From assembly GCA_002221725.1 (NCBI GenBank), contig NJFT01000243.1, forward strand, positions 1-58,851: DNA of 58,851 nt, given 5' to 3'. Below the pieces are notes generated by a model. It had not been told where the DNA came from and ran no database searches. It saw nothing but the letters and a program-made list of their open reading frames with translations. Source of the DNA: Scedosporium boydii. Lineage: Eukaryota > Ascomycota > Sordariomycetes > Microascales > Microascaceae. Both the position numbers and the translations under genes were made by a program. Shown here piece by piece: positions 10,195-22,400 of this stretch. Positions within the stretch are counted from its first letter, which is position 1; every line of letters begins with the position of its first letter.

Positions 10195-12785
10195 GGCTCG
10201 GGATTTAGGGGTTCTGATGGGAGGAGTCCGGTTCAGTCTCGAGCTCGGCTTGTCTCCGTCCGATGTGGTAGTCAGTGTGAGATTGGGCGATAGCAATCGC
10301 TTCAAACGATCTATGAATGAGATTCGAGATGAGAAATTATGATGTGACGATATCAGGAAAACAGAAAAGAGACGAGAGAAAGGAAGAAGGGAAAGCCGGG
10401 ATGCCCAAACCAAGTCTAGATATGTAGTATGAAGTGCGTCACAACAAGTCGATCACAGCGGGACAGCCTACGGCACTTCTTCTTATTTATGAACGTCGTT
10501 CTTGTACATGGAATTCCGACCAAGCTCCGCTCTGCAAACAGGACCAGAGGAGTATGTGTAACCGCTTAGGATCCGGGGTCTCACAACCCGCCCATTCAGA
10601 GACTGCGAAAGGAGGACCTGTGTCTTGCGCTGCCCCTCATCCCTTCTTTTTTTTTTTCCCTTTCGCCAATTATCGATAATGCTTTCCGCGGGAAGCTCTC
10701 ATCTAATGAGGCAACTTTTTTTTTGCCCCTCCAATACCCGCCCGGCTTTTGCTTGTCCGGTCTCCTTTCCTCGGTCCTCCCTTGAAAACGTCAATCTTTC
10801 ACTTGCTGCTGGTTAAGCTGGCTCATCTTTTAACTGTTCTGGGAGTAACAGTGGGGCGGCACCGCAACATGGTGGAGGGGCTTTTATTATCTGTCTCCGC
10901 GTTGACAAGGTTAGGGTCGCAGCTCTTCCCGCGCCAATCACGGGAGTAGGATGCAGTTGAGTTTTCTCCAAAGGGAACTTTTAGTGGCGACGAGTGGGGG
11001 GTGAGATGGAGTCGGGCTGGAGGACAGGAAGAAGAAGAAATAATGAAAACCGACCATGCGGAAACTAGGAAATGAGTAGCGACACTTGCACGGAAGTACG
11101 AGAGAGGTAGTGGCACAGCTCCATGATGATGAAAAACATCGCATGCCATGGTGGAGGATCAACTGAAAGCTGAGGTTTCGTTTCAGCCTACAAATTGGGC
11201 TGACGTCTTCCACTAGGAGAGGGCGCAAGGGACGGGTGGCCAAGATTTCCAAATGATATATACATTAAAGGCAATCTAGAAACCCCCCCGTAGCGGCAGG
11301 AAGCTTCGGCGAGCAAGCGCGGGCTCCTTGCGATGTGATCCCGTTCGCAACAGCATCCGCCCATATCAGGGATGTATTGTAGTGTCCTTCACGCGCTCAT
11401 TGAGCCGGTAGATCTGGAAGGCGGGGAGACGGGTGAAGTGCCTGCGGTCGGTAGTGTCAATGTGTGTTAAATCTGTTAAACCCGGAATACAGCACAGAAA
11501 CATATTGGCAGGAGATGGTCAAGTACGCTTCCCTTGTAGTGTCCACCAATACCGCTCCCACCCCATCTCTGCATTGCACTAGCGTCGTCAAACAAAAGCC
11601 CGAGAAAACCTCTAACCTTCCATACTTCCCGGCATGCGGTCGAATCATCGTCGAGGTTTTGCCATTGGAATCTAGGACGAGTTGGGAACGGCTCGGGTCA
11701 AGGACGGGACTCTAGTGAGATTTAGTCGATAATTGGGACGCTTCGGGGTGTCAGTGGAAGCCGCTGGTTTTGCATTGCATGAAGTGGCACGACGACGTGG
11801 CCTGGTCGAGGTTGGTTGCCTTTTCCTATTGCACGAGGATGGTCAGGCGACCCGAAAGGGCTGAATCCGTAGATAGATGTGGGACTTGGATGGACTAATG
11901 CGAGGCTCGAGCCCCAAGCAGCCAGACATCTCATCTCAGGGGTAGAGATGAAAAGAAGACATAAAAAAAGCCAATCGAGAATAAATGCGATGTGTTCTCT
12001 CTGATCTATATTTAAGGTCTCGCCGCACTGCAGGTAGCTCAATGCTCACTCTCGTGGTGTACATTAAAACACGATAAAGGGAGGATGCTCGAGTCATCAT
12101 TCCCTCCACACACTCCAATGTCCTTGTCTCCCTCCGAGGAACATTCCCCTGAATCCTCTGCCCCTCCCATTGTTCCTTCCCTTCCCCAGACTTCTTTTCT
12201 CCTTCCCCAGAATACAAACCTTGCGGGGTTCTTGCCAAGTTGTCCCTTCACATTTGATGGTCCCCAAAATAAAACGGCAAGAGCAATGCAGAATCGCAGT
12301 AGAAAATGACCCCACAACGCAGGTGCGTTGTAAATAGGCGTTTCCCGCGGAAGGAACATGTCTTCTAAGTGGGAGGTTCGAAGCGGATCCTTACGATGCA
12401 AGCGCGAGCTGCCTTTTGACACTTCACAAGGTCGAGGTCGACCCAGCCCGTTAATCCGGTATAGACAAGGTTCCTGTCACCGTGAGCCAAGTACCCATCA
12501 ACACGAACCTACGATGCTATCCTGATCGAAAGGAGGTTGGATTTCTAGCATCTCGACCGCGGTTGCGTGGATTTGGTGTACTCGGTTGGGTCCACGAGTT
12601 TGACACCCCCCTCCCGCAGACAAATACGCCATGTGCTATATCACACGGAGACTGTGAGAGACCGCCGCTATCTATCGCGTCTTCGAAACTTGCTGTTGAT
12701 TTTCGGCCGCCCGCCGCATTGTGGAAATGTGGGAGATGTGATTGTGGCTTGGTCTCTGAATCGATGGCATGTTTGGGGGAAGTCT
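10195..12785. other. Promoter region of the L-arabinitol dehydrogenase and non-coding spacer
   Basis: No gene is supported over 2.6 kb. The part next to 10194 should hold the dehydrogenase promoter. The far end is the 3' flank of the small secreted protein gene. Short frames near 10.7, 11.5 and 12.1 kb lack any family signal. Confidence 0.5.
10572..10999. promoter_or_regulatory. Cluster of possible CreA/CRE1 sites upstream of L-arabinitol dehydrogenase
   Basis: Matches to the SYGGRG consensus of the carbon catabolite repressor occur at 10572-10577 (CCGGGG), 10851-10856 (GTGGGG), 10872-10877 (GTGGAG) and 10994-10999 (GTGGGG), 380-800 bp upstream of the start at 10194. Pentose catabolic genes are commonly repressed by glucose through this factor. 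The motif is short and degenerate, so chance is not excluded. Confidence 0.3.
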
Positions 12786-13066
12786 TTACCCCATGCTCAC
12801 GACAACGTCGCCTTTGCACACGCCGTAAGGGCAGCATATTTCGGCACCTATTTGGCCACTGAGGATCTGGTCTACTAGCTTCTGGAGTAAGGGAACAAGA
12901 CGAGCCCTGTTAGATCCTGTTGACAGAAGGGGGCTGGGATCGAGTGGTCGCTTGGGTCATCGACGGAGCTTACATCTGGGCAGGGAAGTCCAACCGGTTT
13001 CGCTGCGCTAGTGCTGGCGAGCCAGACAGCAGCGACAACGGAGGTGAAGAGAGAGTCGATCTTCAT
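12786..13066 (-). CDS. Small secreted cysteine-containing protein, 62 residues
   Basis: Two exons (13066-12974 and 12881-12786) are separated by a 92-bp intron with GTAAGC donor, a CTAAC branch about 25 nt before a CTCCAG acceptor, and matching phase 0. The product begins with a textbook signal peptide (MKID, then SLFTSVVAAVWLAS, cleavage likely after the Ala pair at 21-22). The mature part is about 40 residues with four cysteines at 29, 47, 48 and 53 (spacing C-X17-CC-X4-C), ending in CCPYGVCKGDVVVSMG. I recall similar CC-x-YGVCKGD endings in fungal small secreted proteins but cannot verify this. An unspliced frame would stop after 63 residues and lose the paired cysteines. The ATG has A at -3. 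A TATA-like stretch lies at about 13331. Function is unknown; an extracellular or effector-like role is inference. Confidence 0.72.
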
Positions 13067-16000
13067 GGTGCTCTAATCGAGATGGGATTCCAAAGATTGG
13101 CTCGCGACCGGCGGTTCGTATCGGATGATGTAAATGTCGAAGACCAAAGGGCGGGTCGCAACGCTTTTGCTGGGCTCGATTCGCAGACGTGACTCGCTGG
13201 AGAAGGGAATGGGATCGCGCGGAGTCTGAAACCCAAGGCTGGAAAGGAATGTAGGTGGAGCGACGGATCGAGTTGGGTCGAATCAGGACCAGCTGTAAGA
13301 AGAGGATGGTTGGGGCAACAAGCGGCTAAGATATATATTCTTTGAATGGAAGGAGAATAAAGGAAGAATCTGTCAAAGGAATGAAGAGAATGACAAGAAT
13401 GATGGCCACGCCTGTGATGCTATGATTCTACAGAGTCTGCCTTCTGACAACTTCAAACAGACTGACAGCCTGGGGAATGGAGAGGGGGTGAGCAATGTGT
13501 TGTTACTTATACGAGAAGGTGCATTTCGGGTAAAGCATCTAATAGTCCCCATCTGTTTAAACCAGTCCGAGACAACCAGGTGTCTTCACATGTGGCTTCC
13601 CCCAATCGCCCTCTTTCCCCCCTCTGTCACTCTCAGCATTTAATCCTTTGTATCTTTTACGGGACAGATGCCGTAGAAAGTCAGGTACCAGCGAAACCTA
13701 GACCCGGAAGAAAGCAAACAGGTTGTGTGCCTTGGCTTCTGATTGGAAGTCATGTTGGCTGTTTCCCGGTAGTCCGGCACCGAAATCGAGGATCAGTCAA
13801 AGTGTGGGGACGAGCGGTCTTTTTGAGCTGATCTTTGGTGTCATCTTGGCCCTCGGGTTGCATCATGGCTGTTTGTCCTGCTGCTCCTCCATCTGATTCT
13901 GATACACCCGGAGGCATTTCAAGGATCAGTTTCACGTACCACTTAGATTGCCGTTTCTGCCAAATTGAGGGGAGATGGGATCTCAACTGATCCCAGTCAC
14001 CGACAGTTCCCTCTCGATCAATGTCCCTACAGGGCATGTACGGCACATCTGACAACGCAGCGCCACCGTGTCCCTCTCCTGCTTCGTATCCAGCGCTAGG
14101 CCGCCCATGACATCCTTCGTAAAAATCTAGAGGATCCATGTCTGGACCACGCTCAGCTCCAGTGGGTCAGCGATTGGCCACGGATGTCACCAGTCTAGAT
14201 CTAGACCCCAGTGGCGGAATGCGGGTAGTTCGGCCAAGACCGCTGGCTGGGTTGGGGCTGGCAATTCACTACTTGTTGACAAGCTAAAAGGCTCGAAAAA
14301 CATTGGTGTTTGAGCGGGCAATGCTCCCCCGGCTGAGGGAGATCACTGGGGCTGTGAACCTGTTCGGAACATTGAACCGAGACGGGAAGCCTGGTCAAAG
14401 CACAGAGGCCAATTTATCCATCCTTTATTGCTTGGAGTACGAAGTAAACTTGCATTTTCCTGGTACTAGTGTAGAGGGAGCTGGGAGCCTGGCTTATTCC
14501 CCGACATCATTCGGTGCCTGCAGGTGTTTGGCGCGATATTTCGCCGAACGGAGTCTCGCTGTCTCAGATTCTCATGACCCGGCATCCTCACCAGCTGGGA
14601 AGAACCGAACCTTTCTCTGTATGGGAGATAGCCTGCCTGCCTATTGCCAAGTAACTAACTCACTCAAGATCGGTTTCTCGTGTTGTGTAGAGTGTATAAT
14701 GTATACGAAGTATATTTATGGAGCGGGCCCTCCAAGGGGCGAATAGACGGAAGGGAAAATGTCTGGGAAGAAGCAAAGAGGGGATGGAGTAGAAATTATC
14801 AGATGAATTTGGCCCTTGGCTCCTACTACTTCGTACTTCGTCTTGTCTTGGATCTGCAGTTGGTGCCCTTAACTCCGTCTTGCCCGGGATTGCGAAGACC
14901 TGAGCGGAATGGAGTCTGGAGATATTGTGAGAGAACTCGACTTCAACAAAACGGTTCATTGTTGCAATGGAAGTATTACTAATGGTTCTATAGTAATCAA
15001 CTTGATAGATGTTTCAATTATTTTCGTCGTTCGAAGCATCTTGAGATCAATCGAATTGAAATGCTAATTACATCAAATTGGCGCATGCCGAGGCTCAGAC
15101 CCGGGCCCACAGTCTGTCAAAGGTTCTCTGAGATATGCTCTCGATGGGTCCAGAAGCCCCATTTATTGTCTTTTCTTCTTGTTCCTGCATCTCTCTGAGG
15201 GCTTCGCTGGGCTTTCCTCGACAAATTGAAACCCATCAAGTCCTCTGACCTCGGCCTGCGGCGCGGAGAGGGGGGCGACGATCCGAGAGAGCTATCAAGG
15301 CAATTGATCTTGCAGGCTCTCTAAAATGTCACTTAGATCGTCTCACCTGGCCCTCCCGGAAGTAAACTATTAAAATGGACGCTACCTGATGCGCGAAGGG
15401 TATGAACCTCAATATCCAAAACTCGGGAAAGAAAACCTGGCAACGGAATACTTCCAAGCGTTAAACTCGGCGATCCGACGAGTCTAGCCCGGCCGAAGGC
15501 GCTCAGAAATAAATGCCCATCACTCCAGAGTCCCTCGGGCGAAACATAAATGATCCGTTCTATGTTAACTCCCACTTCACGCTGCTTCGCACCGATCAAT
15601 ATTCTCCTGGACGAAGCAGAACCTCGGAATTCTTGCTTTGTTTTCAATCACATAGTTTAAACCGAGACCTCGTCTTTCGGAGAACTTCCAACATATCGAT
15701 TTGATGGCATTGGTATGTAAACAAACCATTGTCAGGTTTCGTTTTCATCAATATCAATACCTAAGCCACCACCACCTCATCAACACCCTTCTCAAAACCC
15801 TCATGCCCGAATCACCACGGAAGGAATGGAATTAGGTGAATAAAAAAATAAAAAGTAAACGAAAGTGATGAGAATCAAGGAAACATCCCAAAACTCCAGG
15901 CTTTTGTGAATTCCCATTCAGAAAAGAGGAGCGATTTCTCAGCCATAATGCATTTGCTCGCTCTGTTAGACTACTAGCCTTCCCCTCCCATATCTCTCTT

Positions 16001-16293
16001 CTCTCTTTCCCACCTCTTCCTCTACACCCTAGAAAGTCGTTTCATCTTGTTGATTGATATACACAGGTAAATAAAGGTTCGGACTGACTCAAAAAGGGTC
16101 GTTGCGGGGTATGACAAAATAAAAAGAAAGGTATACACCCAAGAGTTCCCCCAAGAAGCGAGCCCCTTACTTCCTAAGCTTCTCTCGGTTCCATTTTCCA
16201 AGAATAGTTATATATTAGAGACCCGTGCCGCGTCTCGTGTAGTGTGTGTTGTTGTGTGAGTGTAAGGTAGCAAGAAGCCATAATTGTTACTAA
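13067..16293. other. Gene-poor spacer upstream of the small secreted protein
   Basis: Over 3.2 kb I see no gene I can defend. A 129-codon frame on the minus strand (14139-13750) has protein-like composition but no recognised family. The spacer carries three exact copies of the TACTTCGTA/TACGAAGTA nonamer (14438-14841) and a 14-bp perfect palindrome, GTCTAGATCTAGAC, near 14193. The part just above 13066 should hold the promoter of the secreted protein gene. Confidence 0.45.
14438..14841. repeat. Nonamer cluster TACTTCGTA/TACGAAGTA
   Basis: Exact copies lie at 14438-14446, 14704-14712 and 14827-14835. The last overlaps a further TACTTCGT, giving TACTTCGTACTTCGT (14827-14841). All are non-coding. 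Confidence 0.8.
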
Positions 16294-17819
16294 TTAGTAG
16301 AACTGGCTCTTTTGGAAATCTTCAGCCGTCAAAAGTGGTCCTTGCTTGACAGTGGTCAGGGGCCGCGAGATGCCTACTGGCGTGGGAGGCGACTGGATGG
16401 AAGATACCGTCTCTCCCGAGCTAGTCAGGGAGTTGGTTCGGCTGCTGTCGCTAGCGGGCGTGGCCTTGATGGCCGCTACTGGCTTAGGCGCCTGAATCTC
16501 GCCAGGCCTCCTGACTACCTCGAGGTATGTCGATGGCAGGTATCCCATGCGCGCGTCTCGGGTTCGGCACCTCCACCACTCGCTCGGGGCGCCGAAGGGA
16601 TCCGTCTTGGCGAGAACCGCCACAAGATCGCCCTTCCTAACCTCAAGATCAACTCCGTTGGCTGCACCAGCTTGGGATTGGGGCATGTAGTCGTAAAGGA
16701 CGCGGCAGTACTCGAGCTGTGAGGGATCTATCCTCATCTGATCGGTAGCAGCAAGCCGCTTGCGCTCCTCCTCCTCTCGAGAGGCGGCTAGTGTCCGGAT
16801 AAGCTTGCTCATTAGGTAGGGAAGGCCAAAAGCAGCCACGATGAAGAACAAAAGCGGCTTGCGGCTGGCCTTAGGGGGACCGGCGGGAGATCCGTTGGGC
16901 CCAAGAGTTCGTCCCTCGAATTTGGCAAAGGCTGCTGGCGTAAGGGATACGGCGTCGGCTGGGGGTGGACGACCGGCTAGTTTGGCAAATAATGTCCTGA
17001 CCCATCGCACAATCGCGAAAATTCCTAGTATGGAGCCGAGGGTCTCGCGGAGGTTCCCAAACTGTTCGGCAACAGAGATCATTGCTATACAGTGACCCGG
17101 AAGTTAGCTAGCTATCATTTTATTGAAATGGGAGCCGTCATCGAAAGGGGTGGCTCGCGAATAAAGGGGTATCACGGTATCACGAGACGTACCATAGAAG
17201 CTTGAATGGGTCGCCATATATGTGCTCTCCAACATCTGAGCAAAGCCGCCAAAAGCACCGACGATCCCCTCGAGCATCTGGAAAGTGGCAGCTGTGCTCT
17301 GATTGAAGCTATGCGTCAGGCTGTTGGGGTCGTTGGGATTCCCCGGCATGCCGCCGTACATTCCACCACCGTACATGCCACCGCCATAGCCTCCATAACC
17401 ACCGTACATTCCGCCGCCATACATACTACCGCCGTAGCCTCCCATCCGGGAATACGGACTCGCGTAGGGCGATTGGTAGGCCGAACCGTAAGCGCTGTAG
17501 GGGGTGGCACCGACGCCTACGCGACTGTATGCCGCTGCATTCTGGTTTACCGCCGAGGCTAAGGATGATGGCCGTTCAGGAAGATCCGGAGGCATAGAGG
17601 TAGAGGTGGAGGCGGTCGTCATAGGGGGTGCGGACATGGAGGGATCGGTAGATGGCACTGAGGCTAAAAAAGAAAGAATCACATTAGCTTCTTGCTTTGA
17701 TACAAACATCGAGAACACCGATGTTTTGAAATCTCGAGATGGATCCATGTCCGGGCGCGATACTCACCGAGGGGTGTCGCGGCGCCAGACATCTCCCAGG
17801 GTTTCGGCGGCGACGCCAT
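16294..17819 (-). CDS. PEX13: Peroxisomal membrane docking protein peroxin-13
   Basis: Three exons (17819-17768, 17663-17193, 17084-16294) give 437 residues. The start MASPPKPWE is the usual Pex13 N-terminus. Residues around 80-125 form a Tyr/Gly/Met-rich segment (repeats of GGMYGG). A hydrophobic segment LLFFIVAAFGLPYLM is the likely membrane helix. The SH3 domain follows: ALYDY-like VLYDYMP, acidic RT region, the WWRCR core and YLPSTYLEVV end. The tail is Ser/Thr/Pro-rich. Pex13 sits in the peroxisomal membrane with Pex14 and takes part in docking and import of PTS receptors; the SH3 domain binds Pex14 and Pex5. The second and third exons both read into intron as open frames, so the ends were set by splice signals and by the motif AMISVAEQFGNLRETLG, which spans the junction. 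Confidence 0.95.
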
Positions 17820-19405
17820 TATGGCTCAAAATATATTCCCGCCCTCTCTCTTCAGCTCCCGAAGGCTGAGGCTATCGCCCAAAATAAAAATCCGATTCAA
17901 ATATCGGGCCGCAGGATGCTCGCGTCGTCGAGCAACGGAGGCCCCTTTCGGGCAGCGGCTAGTGCCAAAGGAACGTTGTTTTGCTATTCGCCGGACGGAG
18001 GGGCAAATTCGATTCGCAGGAAGAACCGATCGGCTTGTCGCGAAGAAGCAGGCAAAGAAAGAAATTAGATACCAACCGTCGTGTAGAGCCGTGAAATCGT
18101 GTATTCGGATTGAAAGTCGGATTGAAGGGGAGGGAAACGGCAACGAGGTAAATGGGCGTTTAGGTCCGGGGAGGTAATTGATGGAAGCGAGGTCCAGATA
18201 CAGATGACTCTCGGGAGGACAGTGTCTGTGGTTGGATGTCAATAAGTTCCTTCAGATTCTGCCTCGGTATTATTTTTCGGGCCTGTCGTGGTTGCTGGCT
18301 TGGTCAGCAGGCGGCCTAGCAACTAAAGTACTGAAGTACTGCACTGGCCGGAGAGCCCTGACCGGATGCTAAATCATTCGACCATAACGGAAGGGGGAGG
18401 AGAAAGAAAGGGGAACAAAAAGAAAAAAGCAGCTGATTCGATTGAGTGAAATTGGATGGAATGAGAAAGCAAAGAGTTTAGCTGCCCAAGGCCGCCGAGA
18501 AATTTCAACAATATATCGACTGGGTCTCCAATCGTGTGATGAAAGAAAGAAAAATTGATCATGACAGAGGCGTTGGCGCCGCCTGTAAAATCGAACTCGG
18601 CTTGCCCAGTGCCTTCCTTCTTCCTTCGCCCGACTCCACCGTTAATCCGGGGTACAACACCAATGGTGTGTTGGAGAAGCAAGAGTGGAGTAAACATGTA
18701 CACAAGTAACTCCTCGAGCCGCGGCGACGATTCTCGGCTTTCAGGGAAGGGGGTGGCAAACACAGAAAAGCAGCGGCATCAAATGTCCATCCGTACCCAC
18801 ACCCTCCTCTTCCGTCACCCTGCCTTCCCCGCCATCCGCCAAAGGATGAAAATTCCACCGGACCGACCTTCCATGCCAAACCTTCCTCCGTGCCCTCCCC
18901 GATTTTCACATGCTTGGCTTGAGCTTAGCGTATCTCCGTCAATGTGAGATTACGCTAGTTCTTTCCCCCAGACGTGGGTTTCACGAGTGACCACCATGAC
19001 GATGGACCACGAAGTAGGAAGTAGTGCACGAAGTAGTGTACGAAGGTATGGCTGGTTCATGTTGCTATTCGGCCACAGACAAACGCAGTATCGAATTCTC
19101 TCAAAGTATTGTTGAAGTTGAGGGTTAGCCGTTTTCAACTGCCACTCTAGCTGCAGCAAATTCTGCATTGCATGTTCAACATCAACCCCGCTATGGTCTG
19201 GAACTGGACCACGGATAAAGTAGGGACTGGGTACAACTAGGAGTACACAGCATGTGCCAAACCAGCGGTCAGATTGGATGAGCACTGACACTTGCATCAT
19301 CCACGAGGTCTTTCTCTCTCTCTCTAGCTCAGAGAAACCCGGTGTACTCAGATTGATATAGCCATATAAGGCTTGGCGTAAGTTATACAGAGACGTCACG
19401 ATTTC

Positions 19406-19408
<3 letters not shown>
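17820..19408. other. Spacer between PEX13 and RAD2, no gene seen
   Basis: The stretch holds the PEX13 promoter and the 3' flank of RAD2. Minus-strand frames at 18374-18763 and 18950-19450 lack family signals; the second runs through a simple repeat. Degenerate copies of the ACGAAGTAG motif form a small array at 19009-19046. Confidence 0.5.
19009..19046. repeat. Short array of ACGAAGTAG-type motifs
   Basis: ACGAAGTAG occurs at 19009-19017 and 19028-19036, followed by TACGAAGG at 19039-19046. These are near matches to the dispersed nonamer of this window. Confidence 0.6.

Positions 19409-19447
<39 letters not shown>
19409..19447. repeat. (AT)n microsatellite in the RAD2 3' region
   Basis: A perfect AT repeat of 39 nt ends only 8 bp from the RAD2 stop codon, so it should be transcribed in the 3' untranslated region on the minus strand. 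Confidence 0.95.
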
Positions 19448-19451
<4 letters not shown>

Positions 19452-19455
19452 ATAC

Positions 19456-22400
19456 TTAAGTTGCGGTCTTCTTTCCACGGCGTCGAGCACCTCCCCGAGC
19501 TCTCTTCGACGGAGCGGGTTCATCATCATCACCCTCTTCACCATCCTCAACACCATCTAAGTCCCCATCGAACTCGGCATCCGATCCATCCACAACTGTA
19601 GCCCGCTGCCGTTTCCGCGATTGTTTCCCACGCGCTTTACTCGTGGGCGTAGGGCCACCAGTAGATCCACCCACATCTCCCTGCTGCGTCTCCGACCGCA
19701 TAGTCTGCTCGAGCGTCTTCTGCTTCAACTTGCTAACCGCCTCCGACATCCTCTTACTCGCTGTCGCCCTCTGCCTCGGCGCAAAAGCCTCCAACCGCCC
19801 GGCACCGACGCCACCACCGAAAAACCGCGTAATGTTTGCCTGCGTACCTTCCATCTCCCGCTTATTCATGTCCTTGACAACGGGAAGCAGCACCTCGTCC
19901 GTCCGCTCTTTGCCCCATCCGATCGTCGACATGAGGAACTGCCTCAGCCCCTCGACGTCCGGCACGCCCCACTGGAACGCCTCGGTGCTGTCGTCGACTT
20001 CCGGCTTGAGGTAGGCCTCGGTCACGGCGGGGCTCGGGAATCCTGGAGGGAGGAAGAGCTTCGTGGCTTGCGACTTGCGGAATTTTCTGCGGAACGGCGA
20101 GGTCGCATCCGCTTCCTTAGGTCTGCTATGGTGCTGGACGTCGTCCCACCACTCTTTAAAATTCTTCAGTCCGTCAGGGCCGGGGAACTCGGAGATGATT
20201 TCGACCGCCGTAACGGGCCCTACGCCCGGCAGACCCTCAGCGTAATCTGAACCAAGGAGCTGTGCTAACGCGGCGAGCTGTTCGCGCGAGAGGGACATTT
20301 CCTTCTCGAGGTCGGATGACAGGTAGCATTCGACGAACTTATTGCTGCTAAACATGTTCTTGTAGACCCTGGTGCCACCAAAGAGGAATATATCGGAGTC
20401 GTCGGTGACGATGCCGTCCACTAGGCCCAGGTGGACCAGCTCTGCGCATTGCGCTTCGGCTTCCATGGGCGCAGTGATGTAAGGGATGCCAAAGAGCCCG
20501 AGGAGAGTCTGGCACTCCGCCACCATAGTGTCGTTGACTTCATCTGCGTCTCGCCTCTCCTTCTTCTGTTGGGTCCGCAGCTGCCGCAGTTCCTTTTCGT
20601 AATCTCGTAGATTTTCTTGCGTAGTCTTGTTGTTCAACTCGCTGGCGAATCGAGCATGTTCTTGTGCTTCTTCTTCCATCTGGGCCATGAGCTCCGCCTC
20701 TTCTATATCACTAAACTCTTCCTCGGCATCATCGTCATTATCGTTGAATAGGAAATCGTCGTGTTCCTTACTAGGCTCTTCGGCTGTCGTGTCAGGTGGA
20801 CGTACTTCTGCATCGGCCGTCAATGCAGGCTCTTGAGCTTGAATGCCGACGTCCTCGAATGTTGGTTCTGGCGACTCAGCACCACTCGCTTCAGCACTGG
20901 GCTTTGGAACCTCAGCAGCAGTGGTTGTCGTGCTAAAGGGTACTCCGACGTCTTCGAACTCCAGCTCAACAGACTCGGACACTTCTCGAATTGTCACCTC
21001 CATGTCTTCGCCCGTAATCGCGCCAGACATGGTGAGTTCTAATGCCGGGTCAATTGGAATATCTTGTCCTGGTGATAACGGGCGGTCGATGATTTCGATA
21101 TCATCCGATTCGCCATCTGAAGACGAAATCTCAATCATGGCATCCTGTCGTTGCCACGCCCAATCTCGCTGCTCCTCAGGAGCAGTGTCCCTATCCGCTG
21201 CATTCATCTCCGCCTCTAAAGCTTGAGCCTGCTTTAACGAGTCTCTGATGTCACTGTCATTAACAAGCCAGGGTGGTAAGGGTTTAGGTGCCCTATTGTC
21301 GCGCGGCTCCCTTTCGAACCCACCAGCCAGATCATCAAAGTCGCCGTCCTCTTCACCAACTGGCTCTAGAATCTGCTCGGCGGGTTTAGGTACGGCCTCA
21401 GTGGCCCGCTTTGTAAATAGTGCAGGAGTCCAGTCCAACTTAGGGAACGGCAGCGGCCCGCCAAAGGGATTGGGGATATTTGGCATTGAAGCCTCAGGTT
21501 GGGCCCTCTTTGACCTGTTAGCCTTGGCCAAAGTCTTCTGTAGGTCGACACTACTGTCACTGTCGCTCTCGTCATCCTGCCTCGTATCAACGACACGCTG
21601 CTTAGAAACACTAGCATTTGCTCGATTGTTGACGATATGTGCGACCATTCGCCCGCTCGCCGACATTATCGGCTTCGGCGCTGTCTCAGCAGCTCTCTGC
21701 TTCCACACTGGGGGAGGCGGCTTTTCCACATCTTCAAATAGATCGTCTTCTGGTGATGGCGTTGGCTCATCCCCCACACCATGCTGGCTCCGTAGTGAGA
21801 GTGCAATGGCCCTGTTGATATCATCTTCCTCTTCAGGATGCAGCCGCGATTCCGCGCCTTCGTTGGCCTCCGGCTCCTCCACGTCATGGCCGACGAACAA
21901 GCTATCAGGGTCCTCATCCAAGTTCTCAACTCGGTCCAATAGCTCCTGACTCCGACTCACGGGCGGCAGCCTATTCAATCCGGGGATAGGTATATCTTCA
22001 AAGTCGTCGTCTTCTTCGTCCTCGCCCTCGGCTTTCGCTTGGTACTCAAACTGGATGGCATCCACGTCGATGGGCTTATGGCGCTCCCCTAGATCTTTCT
22101 CCTTGCTCACAACACCCAGGGCCCAGCCGCCCTCGGCGCCTTCGTTTTTCACGAGAATATATTCTCGATCTTTCTCGCCTGCGACACGGGCGTTCACGTT
22201 GAGAGTGAGATCAAGTCCAGTCATCCCCGCTTCACGCATGAGACGCTGTGTGAGCATGTTCCGTTCCCTAACTCGTTCAATCTGAAACCTTGAGAATGCC
22301 ATGCGATCGGGAAACATATCCTCAAGCTGCTCCTTGCTCAAGCCCATCCTCAGGCGACTCCTTAACCTTGCCGCATTGAGAATATTGTACCGGTCCGCAG

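Noticed and set aside
13750..14139. 129-codon minus-strand frame starting MDPLDFYEGC
   Set aside because: Protein-like composition but no recognised domain, unbiased codon use and no sign of further exons; not strong enough to call.
18950..19450. 166-codon minus-strand frame beginning MYIYIYIY
   Set aside because: It starts inside the AT microsatellite and its C-terminal part translates the ACGAAGTAG array; no family signal.
21248..21949. 233-codon plus-strand frame, Ser-rich
   Set aside because: It is the antisense shadow of the acidic spacer of RAD2, whose frame is unambiguous.
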